This document shows positions 25,748 through 36,186 of a stretch of DNA of 64,000 bases, one piece after another. Under the pieces are notes generated by a model. The model was not told where the DNA came from. It searched no databases and saw only the letters and a list, made by a program, of their open reading frames with translations. Numbering within the stretch: the first letter of the stretch is position 1; each line of letters begins with the position of its first letter. Both the position numbers and the translations under genes were made by a program. The DNA comes from Acetivibrio clariflavus DSM 19732 (GTDB taxonomy: Bacteria; Bacillota; Clostridia; Acetivibrionales; Acetivibrionaceae): assembly GCF_000237085.1 (NCBI RefSeq), contig NC_016627.1, positions 1,364,001 through 1,428,000 on the forward strand, written 5' to 3'.

Positions 25748-26032
25748 ATGTCAGAAGAAAGAGATGATGTAGTTGTTTTGGTGGATGAGAACGGTGAAGA
25801 GGTTGAATTTGAACATCTAGACACTGTCGAGCTTAACGGAAATGAGTATGTGGTTCTTCTTCCTGTGGAGGAAAGTGAGGAAGAAAAAGATATTGATGAA
25901 GTTGTAATACTTAAAATCGAACACGGCGAGGAAGAAGATAGTTTTGTAAGCGTTGACGATGATGATGAGCTTGAGGCTGTTTTTGAAGAGTTCAAATTGA
26001 GAATGGAAGATGAATTTGATTTTGAAGATTAG
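25748..26032 (+). CDS. DUF1292 family acidic protein (YrzB-like)
   Basis: The 94-residue, very acidic protein has the DUF1292 pattern: VVLVDENGEEVEFEHLDTV, LNGNEYVVLLPVEE, EVVILKIEHGEEED and a C-terminal EEFKLRMEDEFDFED helix. It usually lies next to ruvX and ireB. Its role is unknown. AGGAGGT precedes the ATG, and a strong terminator follows. The separate promoter-like distance of 183 bases from ruvX suggests its own start. Confidence 0.9.
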   Translation: MSEERDDVVVLVDENGEEVEFEHLDTVELNGNEYVVLLPVEESEEEKDIDEVVILKIEHGEEEDSFVSVDDDDELEAVFEEFKLRMEDEFDFED

Positions 26033-26047
26033 TTATGAAAAATGAGC

Positions 26048-26088
26048 AAAAACTCCCTGGATCCGATATTAAGATACAGGGAGTTTTT
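26048..26088 (+). terminator. DUF1292 terminator
   Basis: AAAAACTCCCTG and CAGGGAGTTTTT form a perfect 12-bp stem with a T tail. Confidence 0.88.
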
Positions 26089-26312
26089 CAATTCACGGCT
26101 TTTGGTTGATAAAAAAGTGATTGTACAGAAAAAAATCAAGGCTTTAAAGTTTTATTTTCATGAATTATTTCCCGGATAAAGGATTTTCATAACCCATGTA
26201 GAAATAAATAGGCAAAGCATTATTTTTTGACAGAGAAATATAAACCGATAAATTGCATATGTTTTGTGGAAAGATTATACATTGCATAATAGTTATGATA
26301 ATGGGGGTTTAT

Positions 26313-27413
26313 ATGATTAATAAAAATTGTAAAAAGGTTTCTTTTTTGTTTTTGGCTTTAGTTACATTATTTATATTTGGGGGATGCAGCGACAGGAAAG
26401 ACTCGGTTAAGGATGCTGAAAATACGCCTGCTTTACCGACACCGGTGGAGACTGTTACCCCTCCTGAAGAAACTATAGCCCCGGAACAGAAAGAAGATGA
26501 AAACAAAACGGAAAAGGAAATAGGCGATTTGAATTTTACTTTTCCGACGGAAGGAATCAGGCCTTATGCAGTTATGATTGACAATGAGGGGACAAGACCT
26601 TTGCCCCAGGGTGGATTGTACCTTGCACAGATTATTTATGAAATAATAGTAGAGGGCGGTACAACCAGATTAATGCCTGTATTCTGGGATAAAAACCCCG
26701 CTATGATTGGCCCGGTAAGAAGTTCAAGGCACTATTTTATAGATTATGTTATGGAACATGATGCCATTTATGTTCATTTTGGCTATAGTCCGAAGGCTAT
26801 GCAGGATATAAAAAATTATAAAATAAATAATATAAACGGTGTGGCAAACGGTGGTGAAGTGTTCTGGGATTTGACGAACGATAAAAAGAATTGGCAGGAT
26901 TCTTACACTTCAATGGAAAAGGTAAAGGGATATGTGGAAAAAGTTAAATACAGAACTACCACTGACAAGAGTTTAGCCTTCAAGTATTCCAAAGAGGATT
27001 ATGATCTTACCGATGGCAGGAGTGCTATAAATGTAAATATAGTATATACATCAAGTTACGACTGCTCTTTTAAATATGATGAATCAAGAAAACTTTATTT
27101 GAGATTCAGAAAAGGCAAGCCTCATATGGAAAGGATAACTAATGAGCAGCTGACTGCCAAAAACATTATTATACAAAAGGTATCGAATTATACCATTAAA
27201 GGTGATGACGCCGGAAGGCAGGAAGTAAATACAGTGGGAAGCGGAGAAGGCTATTTTATTACCAACGGCAAGTGTATTGATATTAAATGGTCTAAAAAGT
27301 CGAGGACCGAACAGACAAAATATTTTGACAGCCAGGGAAATGAAATTGTTCTCAATCCAGGACAGACTTGGATACAAATTACACCGACCTATGGAAAGGT
27401 AACTGTTGAATAA
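26313..27413 (+). CDS. DUF3048 lipoprotein (YerB family)
   Basis: The 366-residue protein starts with a lipoprotein signal (LFLALVTLFIFGGC, lipobox FGGC), then a Pro/Glu-rich linker, then DUF3048: RPYAVMIDNEGTRPLPQGGL, ARIxYE-type core QIIYEIIVEGGTTRLMPVFW, GPVRSSRHYFIDYV, and later strands with QVNTVGSGEGYFI. It is thus an exported, lipid-anchored protein. Its function is unknown. The ATG at 26313 (GGGGGT upstream) is chosen because it gives a proper signal peptide, whereas the in-frame ATG at 26253 would put 20 residues in front of it. A terminator follows. Confidence 0.88.
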   Translation: MINKNCKKVSFLFLALVTLFIFGGCSDRKDSVKDAENTPALPTPVETVTPPEETIAPEQKEDENKTEKEIGDLNFTFPTEGIRPYAVMIDNEGTRPLPQGGLYLAQIIYEIIVEGGTTRLMPVFWDKNPAMIGPVRSSRHYFIDYVMEHDAIYVHFGYSPKAMQDIKNYKINNINGVANGGEVFWDLTNDKKNWQDSYTSMEKVKGYVEKVKYRTTTDKSLAFKYSKEDYDLTDGRSAINVNIVYTSSYDCSFKYDESRKLYLRFRKGKPHMERITNEQLTAKNIIIQKVSNYTIKGDDAGRQEVNTVGSGEGYFITNGKCIDIKWSKKSRTEQTKYFDSQGNEIVLNPGQTWIQITPTYGKVTVE

Positions 27414-27724
27414 AAAATATTTTTAAATTAAGATTAAAAAAACTTTGAAATTATTAAATTTCAAAGTTTTTTTAAAAAATTTTTTGATAAGCCGGTTTAG
27501 TGGAATAAAAACTCATATACTAAATAAATTGAATATGTTCTGCTCAACATCAAAGTTTTTTATTGCTAAAAATTCATCAATTGGTTATTATAAGTATATG
27601 GTAAAAAATCATATTATGTTAAACTTATGTCAATGATACATGTTGTATTTTGTTAAATTGTCGAACACATATACTCTATGAAATGAATTTTAGTAAACCA
27701 TTATGCTATTTTGGAGAGGATAAT
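27414..27724. other. Intergenic region before the TIGR03960 gene
   Basis: It contains the DUF3048 terminator (27438-27475) and then AT-rich sequence with short chance ORFs. GGAGAGG at 27713-27719 is the ribosome site of the next gene. No riboswitch-like structure was recognised. Confidence 0.5.
27438..27475 (+). terminator. DUF3048 terminator
   Basis: AAAAACTTTGAAAT and ATTTCAAAGTTTTT form a long AT-rich stem with a T tail. Confidence 0.8.
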
Positions 27725-29566
27725 TTGAGTATAAAAATAAGCGATAAAATATTGCAAAGCGTTGAAAAACCTGCAAGATATATTGGTAATGAGTGGAATA
27801 GTATTCATAAAGATCCTTCCGGTGTCGAAGCAAGGTTTGCCTTTTGTTTTCCGGATGTATACGAAGTAGGTATGTCTCATTTGGGGATGAAAATTTTATA
27901 CCACCTTCTTAATGAGAGAAAGGATACTTACTGTGAGAGAGTGTTTGCACCGTGGGTGGATATGGAAGCTAAGATGAGAGAAAACAATATACCTCTTTTT
28001 TCTCTTGAAACCCATGAGCTGGTAAAAAATTTCGATATTGTCGGATTTACTCTGCAATATGAAATGAGTTATACTAATATTATTAATATGTTGGACTTGG
28101 CACAAATACCGATTTTTAGCCAGGACAGAACAAAAGAGCATCCCTTTGTGTGTGCCGGGGGTCCCTGCGCATATAACCCCGAGCCTTTGGCTGACTTTGT
28201 AGACTTTTTTATGATGGGTGAGGGGGAAGAGATAATTAATGAAGTAATGGATGTATATATAGATTGGAAAAGGCAAAATTTGCCCAGAGAAAAATTTTTG
28301 GATGCAATTTCTCAAATTGAAGGTATATATGTACCGGCTTTTTATAAAGTGGAGTACAAAGAGGACAATACAATTTTAAAAATAGAACCGGTGAAGGAGA
28401 AATATCCGAAAAAAATAAAGAAAAGAATTATAAAAGATCTTGATAAAGTCTATTTTCCTGAGAAAGTAATTGTCCCTTATATGGGCATAGTACATGACAG
28501 AATTATGCTCGAGCTTTTTAGAGGTTGTATACGAGGATGCAGGTTTTGTCAGGCAGGGTATATATATAGGCCGGTGAGAGAGCGCTCTCATGAAAGGCTT
28601 TTAGAACTTGCCAAATCTTTGGAAAACAGTACCGGTTATGAAGAAATATCCCTTACTTCATTAAGTACCAGCGATTACAGCTCTTTTAAAGAGTTGGCGG
28701 AAGGTTTGCTTGTGGATATGGAACCTAAGAAGGTAAACCTTTCATTGCCGTCGTTAAGAATTGATTCTTTTTCGCTGGAACTTATGGAGAAAGCTCAAAA
28801 GGTCAGAAAAAGCGGTTTGACTTTTGCCCCTGAAGCAGGAAGCCAGCGTTTGAGAAATGTAATAAATAAAGGAGTTACAGAACAGGATTTGATAAACTCG
28901 GTAAAGACTGCTTTTAATGGCGGATGGAGCAGTGTTAAGCTGTATTTTATGATTGGGCTTCCTACAGAAAACTTTGACGATATTAGTGGTATTGCAGACC
29001 TTGGCCATAAGGTAGTGGATGCCTATATGTCAACTCCTAAGGAAAACAGAGGAAAGGGATTGAGTGTTGTAATAAGTACTTCTTCTTTTGTTCCAAAACC
29101 TTTCACACCTTTTCAATGGGAGCCGCAGGATGAAATGGCAACACTTAAGGAAAAGCAAAAGTTTTTGCAGAGCAAAATTAAAAGCAAGCACATTAAATAT
29201 AATTGGCATGATCCTGAATTGAGCTTTCTTGAAGCTGTGTTTGCAAGAGGGGACAGAAGAGTTGGAAAGGTATTGTATGAAGCTTTCAGAAAAGGTTGTA
29301 AGTTTGACAGTTGGGGTGAACATTTTAAGTTTGACAAATGGATGGAGGCATTTGCCGAATGCGGTATAGACCCTCATTTTTACGCTAACCGTAAGAGAGA
29401 GTTTGAAGAAGTACTGCCATGGGATCATATTGATATAGGTGTTTCCAAGGAACATTTTATTAAAGAAAACAAAAAGGCATATAATGAAGAGGTTACTCCA
29501 AATTGCAGAGCAAAATGTACCGGATGCGGAGCAACAGTTTTTGGTGGAGGTATCTGCTTTGATTAG
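27725..29566 (+). CDS. TIGR03960 B12-binding-like radical SAM protein
   Basis: The 613-residue protein belongs to the TIGR03960 family that precedes DUF2344, rng and rplU in Clostridia. A B12-binding-like N-terminal region has FCFPDVYEVGMSHLGMKILY and FTLQYEMSYTNI. The radical SAM site is FRGCIRGCRFCQAGYIYRP, and SLPSLRIDSFS and GLPTENFDD lie in the barrel. The end has NCRAKCTGCGA, perhaps a further metal site. It is implicated in RNA or ribosome-related modification by context only. The TTG at 27725 follows GGAGAGG. Earlier in-frame starts lack support. Confidence 0.88.
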   Translation: MSIKISDKILQSVEKPARYIGNEWNSIHKDPSGVEARFAFCFPDVYEVGMSHLGMKILYHLLNERKDTYCERVFAPWVDMEAKMRENNIPLFSLETHELVKNFDIVGFTLQYEMSYTNIINMLDLAQIPIFSQDRTKEHPFVCAGGPCAYNPEPLADFVDFFMMGEGEEIINEVMDVYIDWKRQNLPREKFLDAISQIEGIYVPAFYKVEYKEDNTILKIEPVKEKYPKKIKKRIIKDLDKVYFPEKVIVPYMGIVHDRIMLELFRGCIRGCRFCQAGYIYRPVRERSHERLLELAKSLENSTGYEEISLTSLSTSDYSSFKELAEGLLVDMEPKKVNLSLPSLRIDSFSLELMEKAQKVRKSGLTFAPEAGSQRLRNVINKGVTEQDLINSVKTAFNGGWSSVKLYFMIGLPTENFDDISGIADLGHKVVDAYMSTPKENRGKGLSVVISTSSFVPKPFTPFQWEPQDEMATLKEKQKFLQSKIKSKHIKYNWHDPELSFLEAVFARGDRRVGKVLYEAFRKGCKFDSWGEHFKFDKWMEAFAECGIDPHFYANRKREFEEVLPWDHIDIGVSKEHFIKENKKAYNEEVTPNCRAKCTGCGATVFGGGICFD

Positions 29567-30374
29567 TATTAGAGCTAGGTTTACAAGGGGAGAAGAAATA
29601 AAGTTTATATCCCATTTAGATATGATGAAGATGTTTGAGAGGGCTTTAAGGCGTTCAGGGTTACCTGTTTACTATTCTCAAGGGTTCAACCCCCACCCTC
29701 AGATTGTGTTTGGGCTGCCCTTATCCGTGGGAGTGACCAGTGAGGCAGAGTATGTAGATATTGTCTTTAGTGATTATGTGGAACCGAGACAATTTATTGA
29801 GATAATGAACAAGCAGATGCCCAAAGGATTGGAGATTTTAGAAGCTGGAATTAAGGAATCAAAATCCAATATTATGGCATCAATTTCAAAGGCTTCTTAT
29901 GAGGTTTTGGCAACTATATCTCAAAATCCTTGTATAGATGAAATTAACGAAAAAATTGAGCAATTTTTGAATAATAGCGAGATACTAATCCAGAAAGAAA
30001 GTAAAGGTAAAGTAAAAAAGGTTAATATAAAACCGATGATTTATAAATTTAATGCGTATTATATTGATAACGGGAATATTGTTGAGCACAATAAAGATGC
30101 TCAATTTTCTAATATAGCTCTTTTAGAGTATATAAATAACATAAATCATTCTCTTAGCTTGCAGGAAAGAGAGAAAATAAAAGGCTATTACGGATTTTCC
30201 TTGCTTGTTGCTGCAGGAAGCATGGCAAATTTAAAACCGGAATTGGCATTGCAAGCTTTTGGAGAATGGACAGGTTTTGATTTGGATGTTATAAAGATAC
30301 ATCGTTCAGGTCTTTTTATCGATAAAGGGGATAGGACACTGACCCCTCTTGATAATGAACTATTAGCTATATGA
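29559..30374 (+). CDS. TIGR03936 / DUF2344 family protein
   Basis: The 271-residue protein starts at a TTG (29559) that overlaps the previous stop by 8 bases, with GGTGGAGG 8 bases upstream. Landmarks: ARFTRGEEIKFISHLDMMKMFERALRRSGLP (split here as RGEEIKFISHLD and RALRRSGLP), YSQGFNPHPQIVFGLPLSVG and VTSEAEYVDI. In some genomes it is fused to the TIGR03960 protein, and the overlap fits a shared complex. Function is unknown. It lies 9 bases from rng. Confidence 0.9.
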   Translation: MISIRARFTRGEEIKFISHLDMMKMFERALRRSGLPVYYSQGFNPHPQIVFGLPLSVGVTSEAEYVDIVFSDYVEPRQFIEIMNKQMPKGLEILEAGIKESKSNIMASISKASYEVLATISQNPCIDEINEKIEQFLNNSEILIQKESKGKVKKVNIKPMIYKFNAYYIDNGNIVEHNKDAQFSNIALLEYINNINHSLSLQEREKIKGYYGFSLLVAAGSMANLKPELALQAFGEWTGFDLDVIKIHRSGLFIDKGDRTLTPLDNELLAI

Positions 30375-30383
30375 GGTGGTAAT

Positions 30384-31880
30384 ATGGTTAGTGAGATAAT
30401 TGTAGATGTGGGTCTTATCGAAAAAAGGGTAGCACTTCTGGAAGACAAAGAATTGGTGGAAATATTTATTGAAAGAAACGATTCTGAAAGACTGGTCGGA
30501 AATATTTACAGAGGCATAGTACGGGATGTTTTGCCGGGTATGCAGGCGGCATTTATAGATATAGGATATGATAAAAATGCTTTTTTATACGTGGGAGATG
30601 CGGTATCGCAAAAGGAGTTTTCGGAAGATGAGGAAGATTTGTATACCGATGTGAAAAGCTATCACATTGAAGAAATATTAAGACCGGGTCAAGAAATAAC
30701 TGTGCAGGTAATAAAAGAACCGATAGGAACCAAAGGTCCAAGAGTTACTACCCATATAACCCTTCCGGGAAGGCAACTTGTTCTTTTGCCTAACGCTGAT
30801 TACATAGGTATATCAAGGAGAATAGAAGATGAAGAGGAAAGAGCAAAATTAAAAAAAATAGCCGAAAAGATAAAGCCCAAGAATATGGGGTTGATTGTCC
30901 GGACTGTTTCTGAGGGGAAAAGAGAGGAAGACTTTAAAAATGATATTAATTTTTTGGTTAAATTGTGGGAAAAAATAAAGAAGAGCGAACAGAGCGGTCC
31001 TGTACCCCGGTGTATTCACAGGGATTTAAATATTATTTACAGAGCTGTCAGAGATATGTTTACCTGGAACATAGATAAATTTATTATAAATGACCGGCAG
31101 GAATACTATAAAGTATTGGAACTTGTAGAGATGACTTCACCGGCTCTGAAGCTAAGAGTAGAATATTTTAATAAGAATATTGATTTATACCAGTATTATC
31201 AGATAGATTCCATGATAGAAAAGGCCCTTGCCAAGAAAGTGTGGCTTAAATGCGGAGGATATATTATTATTGAGAGGACGGAGGCACTTACAGTTATAGA
31301 TGTAAATACGGGGAAATATGTAGGGAATAATAATCTTGAGGAAACGGTGCTGAGAACAAATTTAGATGCTGCAAAAGAGATTGCCAAACAGCTCAGGCTA
31401 AGGGATATTGGCGGAATAATAATAATAATTGATTTTATTGATATGCATGAACCGGAACATCAGAAGCTGATTATCGAGACGCTGAAGCAGGCACTTAAGA
31501 AAGATCGCACAAAGACAACAGTGGTGGGAATGACAGGACTTGGACTTATTGAAATGACCAGAAAAAAAGTAAGAGAAGGTTTGGCCTCAATAATGTTATG
31601 CGATTGCCCTGTATGTGAAGGTTCAGGCAAGATACTTTCTCCCGAATCGGTAGCCAGAAATGTTGAAAAAGAAATCAACAGATATCTTACAGAAACAATA
31701 GCCAATGCAATTCAGGTTGAAGTACATCCGACGGTTGCAAGAGTATTATTGGGTGAAAACGGGGATAATATTAAGAGAATAGAGAGTACATTTAATAAAA
31801 AAATTGTTATAAAGGAGTCTGATGAAGTTAACAGTCAGGAAATTAAGATAAAGGAGATTGACATAGATTCATTATTGTGA
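30384..31880 (+). CDS. rng: Ribonuclease G/E family endoribonuclease
   Basis: The 498-residue length fits RNase G rather than full RNase E. Order: S1 domain near 35-120 (GNIYRGIVRDVLPGMQAAFIDIG, read as GNIYRGIV and AAFIDIG), 5'-sensor and DNase-I-like region with TVIDVNTGKYVG and GGIIIIIDFIDM (catalytic Asp residues), the Zn-link motif CDCPVCEGSG, and a small C-terminal domain. It processes rRNA and mRNA. Stops 97 bases before rplU. GAGGTGG precedes the ATG. Confidence 0.95.
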   Translation: MVSEIIVDVGLIEKRVALLEDKELVEIFIERNDSERLVGNIYRGIVRDVLPGMQAAFIDIGYDKNAFLYVGDAVSQKEFSEDEEDLYTDVKSYHIEEILRPGQEITVQVIKEPIGTKGPRVTTHITLPGRQLVLLPNADYIGISRRIEDEEERAKLKKIAEKIKPKNMGLIVRTVSEGKREEDFKNDINFLVKLWEKIKKSEQSGPVPRCIHRDLNIIYRAVRDMFTWNIDKFIINDRQEYYKVLELVEMTSPALKLRVEYFNKNIDLYQYYQIDSMIEKALAKKVWLKCGGYIIIERTEALTVIDVNTGKYVGNNNLEETVLRTNLDAAKEIAKQLRLRDIGGIIIIIDFIDMHEPEHQKLIIETLKQALKKDRTKTTVVGMTGLGLIEMTRKKVREGLASIMLCDCPVCEGSGKILSPESVARNVEKEINRYLTETIANAIQVEVHPTVARVLLGENGDNIKRIESTFNKKIVIKESDEVNSQEIKIKEIDIDSLL

Positions 31881-31885
31881 TAAAA

Positions 31886-31967
31886 TTGCGTGGTAGCCGC
31901 ACAGTGTAGGCTGTAAAATGCAGTATATTTTATACTGCTGCCTTTGCTGGCGAGACTGGTTAGGGAG
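31886..31967 (+). ncRNA. Probable L21 leader RNA upstream of rplU
   Basis: The 96-base gap before rplU is structured. GCAGTATA-TTT-TATACTGC (31920-31939) is a strong hairpin, and AGCCGCACAGTGTAGGCT (31894-31911) can form a smaller one. Rfam describes an L21 leader in front of rplU-prp-rpmA in Firmicutes, thought to give autogenous control by a ribosomal protein. The location fits exactly, but the consensus was not aligned. Confidence 0.55.
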
Positions 31968-31976
31968 GTGTGTAGC

Positions 31977-32288
31977 ATGTACGCAATTATCGAGACAGGT
32001 GGTAAGCAGTACAAAGTTCAGGAAGGAGAGGTTCTTTTCATTGAGAAATTAGCTCAGGAAGAAGGCTCTTCTGTGACTTTTGACAAAGTTGTGGCTGTTT
32101 CAAGTGGAGATAAGGTTGAGTTTGGTGCTCCTTATGTTTCCGGGGCAAAAGTTCAGGCTAAAGTGCTTAACCATGGTAAAGACAAAAAAATAATTGTTTT
32201 CAAGTACAAGCCTAAGAAAGGCTATAGAAGAAAACAAGGCCACAGACAACCTTATACAAAAGTACAAATCGAAAAGATAAATGCTTAA
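31977..32288 (+). CDS. rplU: 50S ribosomal protein L21
   Basis: The 103 residues match L21: [18 protein letters not shown] at the N-terminus, [20 protein letters not shown], and the C-terminal signature [20 protein letters not shown]. The ATG at 31977 follows GGGAGGTG. First gene of the rplU-prp-rpmA operon. Confidence 0.97.
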   Translation: MYAIIETGGKQYKVQEGEVLFIEKLAQEEGSSVTFDKVVAVSSGDKVEFGAPYVSGAKVQAKVLNHGKDKKIIVFKYKPKKGYRRKQGHRQPYTKVQIEKINA

Positions 32289-32302
32289 GGTAATTTATTG
32301 AT

Positions 32303-32632
32303 ATGATTACTGTAAATATAGTAAGAGATAAAAGTGGATTTATTTGGCAGTATATAGTGGATGGGCATGCAGGATATGACGAAGCGGGAAAAGACATTAT
32401 ATGTGCTGCGGTTACTGCAGTAGCCTATACGGGAATAAATGCACTTATGGAATTGGCAGGAATTAAAAGCTACGGCTTAGAGAACGGATATATGATTTGT
32501 TCCGTACCTACTGACATTTCACCGGAATTGAAGGAAAAAGTCAGTATAATACTTGAGACCGTAGCAGTTGGTTTCAAACAGTTGGAGTTATCTTATGGAG
32601 ATTATGTAACGGTTTTGGATGAGGAGGTGTAA
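32303..32632 (+). CDS. prp: Ribosomal-processing cysteine protease Prp
   Basis: The 109-residue protein sits between L21 and L27, the standard place for Prp (YsxB). Catalytic residues are visible: His in DGHAGYDEAGKDI and Cys in DIICAAVTAVAY. In Staphylococcus aureus Prp removes the N-terminal extension of L27. The L27 encoded here has that extension with the cleavage motif, so enzyme and substrate are co-encoded, 3 bases apart. Confidence 0.95.
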   Translation: MITVNIVRDKSGFIWQYIVDGHAGYDEAGKDIICAAVTAVAYTGINALMELAGIKSYGLENGYMICSVPTDISPELKEKVSIILETVAVGFKQLELSYGDYVTVLDEEV

Positions 32633-32635
32633 CCT

Positions 32636-32914
32636 ATGATTAAAGTTGATTTGCAGCTTTTTGCACATAAAAAGGGAGTTGGAAGCTCCAGGAACGGACG
32701 TGACAGCGAATCGAAAAGGCTTGGAGTAAAAAAAGGTGATGGTCAGCCGGTTTTAGCTGGGAACATCATTGTTAGACAGAGAGGAACAAAGATTCATCCA
32801 GGTCTTAATGTAGGTAGAGGCAGCGATGATACTTTGTTTGCATTGGTAGACGGTAAAGTTAAGTTCTCAAGATTAGGTAAGGACAGAAAACAGGTAAGCG
32901 TTATTCCGGTTTAA
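32636..32914 (+). CDS. rpmA: 50S ribosomal protein L27 with cleavable N-terminal extension
   Basis: The 92 residues start with [18 protein letters not shown]. The LQLFAHKKG motif is the site where Prp cuts after Phe to expose the mature N-terminus that reaches the peptidyl-transferase centre. The rest is typical L27: [33 protein letters not shown] and [20 protein letters not shown] precedes the ATG. A strong terminator follows. Confidence 0.97.
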   Translation: MIKVDLQLFAHKKGVGSSRNGRDSESKRLGVKKGDGQPVLAGNIIVRQRGTKIHPGLNVGRGSDDTLFALVDGKVKFSRLGKDRKQVSVIPV

Positions 32915-32958
32915 CGGAAAATGCAGCTTCTATTTATAAAACATTACAAGACCAGTGG

Positions 32959-32990
32959 AAATCCCGGCAAGTGCCGGGATTTTAGTTTTA
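32959..32990 (+). terminator. rpmA operon terminator
   Basis: AATCCCGGCA and TGCCGGGATT form a perfect 10-bp stem with a 2-base loop (pairs next to the loop probably open), followed by TTAGTTTTATT. Confidence 0.88.
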
Positions 32991-33174
32991 TTGCTTGTGC
33001 TTTTGAGTTAATAGATAGAGGAAAATTAGAGGACTAAAGTCTCAGAATTTTTATTTGTTAATTAGAAATACTATAATAATGTAGTGAAGAACTGAATGTT
33101 CTTGAAACTGCTTTTTGATTTTGAGAAATTTTTAAAGCATCTATTGAAAAACATTGGCAATGGAGTTGAAATAA

Positions 33175-34449
<1,275 letters not shown>

Positions 34450-34635
34450 TAGTTTAAATTAGAAATTAAATTTACTATACCGGAGTTCGTTCTTATGCTG
34501 CAGTTTTTAATGCCGGAGTAGCTGCATTTTAAGCGTGCATGGGAATAAAGAACTACTGGACAAACATACTTTTGATAATGTAAAATATATATATAACAAA
34601 CTGTATTAAAAAATGAAGGAGTAAAAGTAAGAGTT

Positions 34636-34824
34636 ATGGAATGCTTGAAATGTGAAAATTGCAAAACCGGCAGTGCAGCATATTTCTGCCCGATGAAAAA
34701 TGACTTTGTACTGAATGTGGAGGCAACATCACAAGTTATTGAAAAAAGCAGGACGGGATGGAAAAAAGGACAGCCTAATTACGAGGTTCATAGAAGGCGA
34801 AGTCGAAAAGAGGTTGAAGTGTAA
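34636..34824 (+). CDS. Small Cys-rich protein, 62 residues
   Basis: The N-terminus has CLKCENC and YFCPMKNDF, giving four Cys in the first 22 residues, likely one zinc site. The rest is basic (VHRRRSRKEVEV). AAGGAG lies about 12 bases before the ATG, somewhat far. An overlapping ORF in another frame (34715-34918) looks like chance. Position between obg and yhbY suggests a real small gene in that group, but no family is recognised. Confidence 0.5.
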   Translation: MECLKCENCKTGSAAYFCPMKNDFVLNVEATSQVIEKSRTGWKKGQPNYEVHRRRSRKEVEV

Positions 34825-34982
34825 ATATGGATTGAGGTGCGAAAATATCGAAGGGATAGAATCTTCTATCCCTATTATTACGTCTGAAAATAGAGAATGG
34901 CAGGATTTTATTATATAATTTAAATGAAACGGTCAATACTAATTAACTGTAAATAATTTTATATTGGAGGAGAAGGGAATAG

Positions 34983-35273
34983 ATGTTGACAGGGAAACAA
35001 CGCAGTTATTTAAGAAGTCTCGCAAATAACATTGAACCTATATTTCAGGTGGGTAAAGGCGGAATCAATGAAAACATGGTGAAGCAATTTAATGAGGCAT
35101 TGGAAGCCAGAGAACTTATCAAAGTTTCAGTGCTGAAAAATTCAGCCGATGACATCCGTACAATTTGTAATGAGGCAGCTGAATTAACCGGTTCGGAAAT
35201 AGTGCAGGTTATTGGCAATAAATTTGTGTTGTATAAGGAGTCAAAGGAGAATAAGGTTTTGGAGTTGCCGTAA
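34983..35273 (+). CDS. yhbY: YhbY/CRM-domain RNA-binding protein
   Basis: The 96-residue protein is one CRM domain: MLTGKQRSYLRSLANNIEPIF at the start, VGKGGIN (the GxxG loop), EALEARELIKVSVL and GSEIVQVIGNKFVLYKES at the end. In E. coli YhbY associates with pre-50S particles. Placement after obg is common in Firmicutes. GGAGGAG precedes the ATG. The usual neighbour nadD does not follow here. A terminator does. Confidence 0.93.
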   Translation: MLTGKQRSYLRSLANNIEPIFQVGKGGINENMVKQFNEALEARELIKVSVLKNSADDIRTICNEAAELTGSEIVQVIGNKFVLYKESKENKVLELP

Positions 35274-35317
35274 TACCCAATACAAGTTCATTAAAATGTT
35301 AAATAATATAAAAATTC

Positions 35318-35339
35318 GGGCTATATAAGCCCTTTTTTG
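35318..35339 (+). terminator. Terminator between convergent yhbY and DUF4364 genes
   Basis: GGGCT and AGCCC pair around ATATA, followed by TTTTTT. Confidence 0.75.
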
Positions 35340-35347
35340 ATTTGTTT

Positions 35348-35884
35348 TTAATCTCTTTTTTTCATAAGACTTGCAAGTATTTCCTCATAAATTTGATGAG
35401 AATACTTTTTCCAGTTTTCGCAGATAGTATTGCAGTCGCTTTTGGTACCTACAGATATCTCTAAATCTATGAGTGAAAAGTTATCTTCATGCACCTGGCA
35501 TTTAACGATAAATTCGTTTTCGCTTTCGGGTTTGTATTCGGCCCTGACTAAAGTTTCGTTTTTAATTCTTTTTCTTATTTCGGTTATACTTCTGTCAATA
35601 TTATTTTTAATGCCTATAGGAATATGATTTATAAAATAGTCAAGGATTTGTTTTCCGGCAGGTGTTATTGTATAAAAGGTTTTGTTGTCTTTGACTTCGG
35701 CAGATAAATACTCAAGCTCACACAATTCGTTTAAAAATTGTTGAAAAATAAAATAGTTCATAAATTGATTTTCAAGAATTATCTTTGTAATTTGCAAATT
35801 GCTTATAGGCATCTTTGCCATATCTATAATATAAAGGAGAATAAGCTTATTTTCAGCAAGTTCTTTATTTTTTAATGCACTCAT
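35348..35884 (-). CDS. DUF4364 family protein (winged-helix regulator-like)
   Basis: The 178-residue protein fits DUF4364: NKLILLYIIDMAKMPISNLQIT at the N-terminus with a winged-helix (FLNELCELEYLSAEVKDNKTFYTITPAGKQIL, quoted as LCELEYLSAE and FYTITPAGKQIL), then a mixed domain ending ENWKKYSHQIYEEIL. Such single-gene regulators are common in Clostridia and their targets are unknown. The ATG follows a purine-rich GGAGGTATTTTA sequence on the reverse strand. It is divergent from the QueG-like gene. Confidence 0.85.
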   Translation of the reverse strand: MSALKNKELAENKLILLYIIDMAKMPISNLQITKIILENQFMNYFIFQQFLNELCELEYLSAEVKDNKTFYTITPAGKQILDYFINHIPIGIKNNIDRSITEIRKRIKNETLVRAEYKPESENEFIVKCQVHEDNFSLIDLEISVGTKSDCNTICENWKKYSHQIYEEILASLMKKRD

Positions 35885-36186
35885 TAAAATACCTCCGCAA
35901 TATCAAAAAAATTACCGTTGCCTTTTAGCATTGCAAATTTTCTATCAGTTATTTTGTGTATGTGTTTTATGAATTCATATAGTCTATATAGAAAACACTA
36001 TTCTATATTATAGCACAATTATAACACAGTTAATTTGTATAAGCTATATTGCCCGCGTTGGTTTGGGGAAATTATTGTAAATATTAGTATTTGATAAGCA
36101 TACCGGTAATATGCTAATATATAACTGCAGCAGAAATTGCGATGATGTCTAATATATTTCATTTCATATAGAAGGAGATAGGTATT
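35885..36186. other. Divergent intergenic region
   Basis: About 300 bases hold the start signals of the leftward DUF4364 gene and the rightward Fe-S gene (AGAAGGAGATAG before 36187). AGTCTATATAGAAAAC and CTATTCTATATTATAG near 35980-36010 are AT-rich partial palindromes that might be operators. No known riboswitch pattern was seen. Confidence 0.4.

Noticed and set aside
34715-34918. 67-residue ORF overlapping the Cys-rich small gene
   Set aside because: No ribosome site, no Cys pattern, mostly a frame shadow of the better supported ORF.
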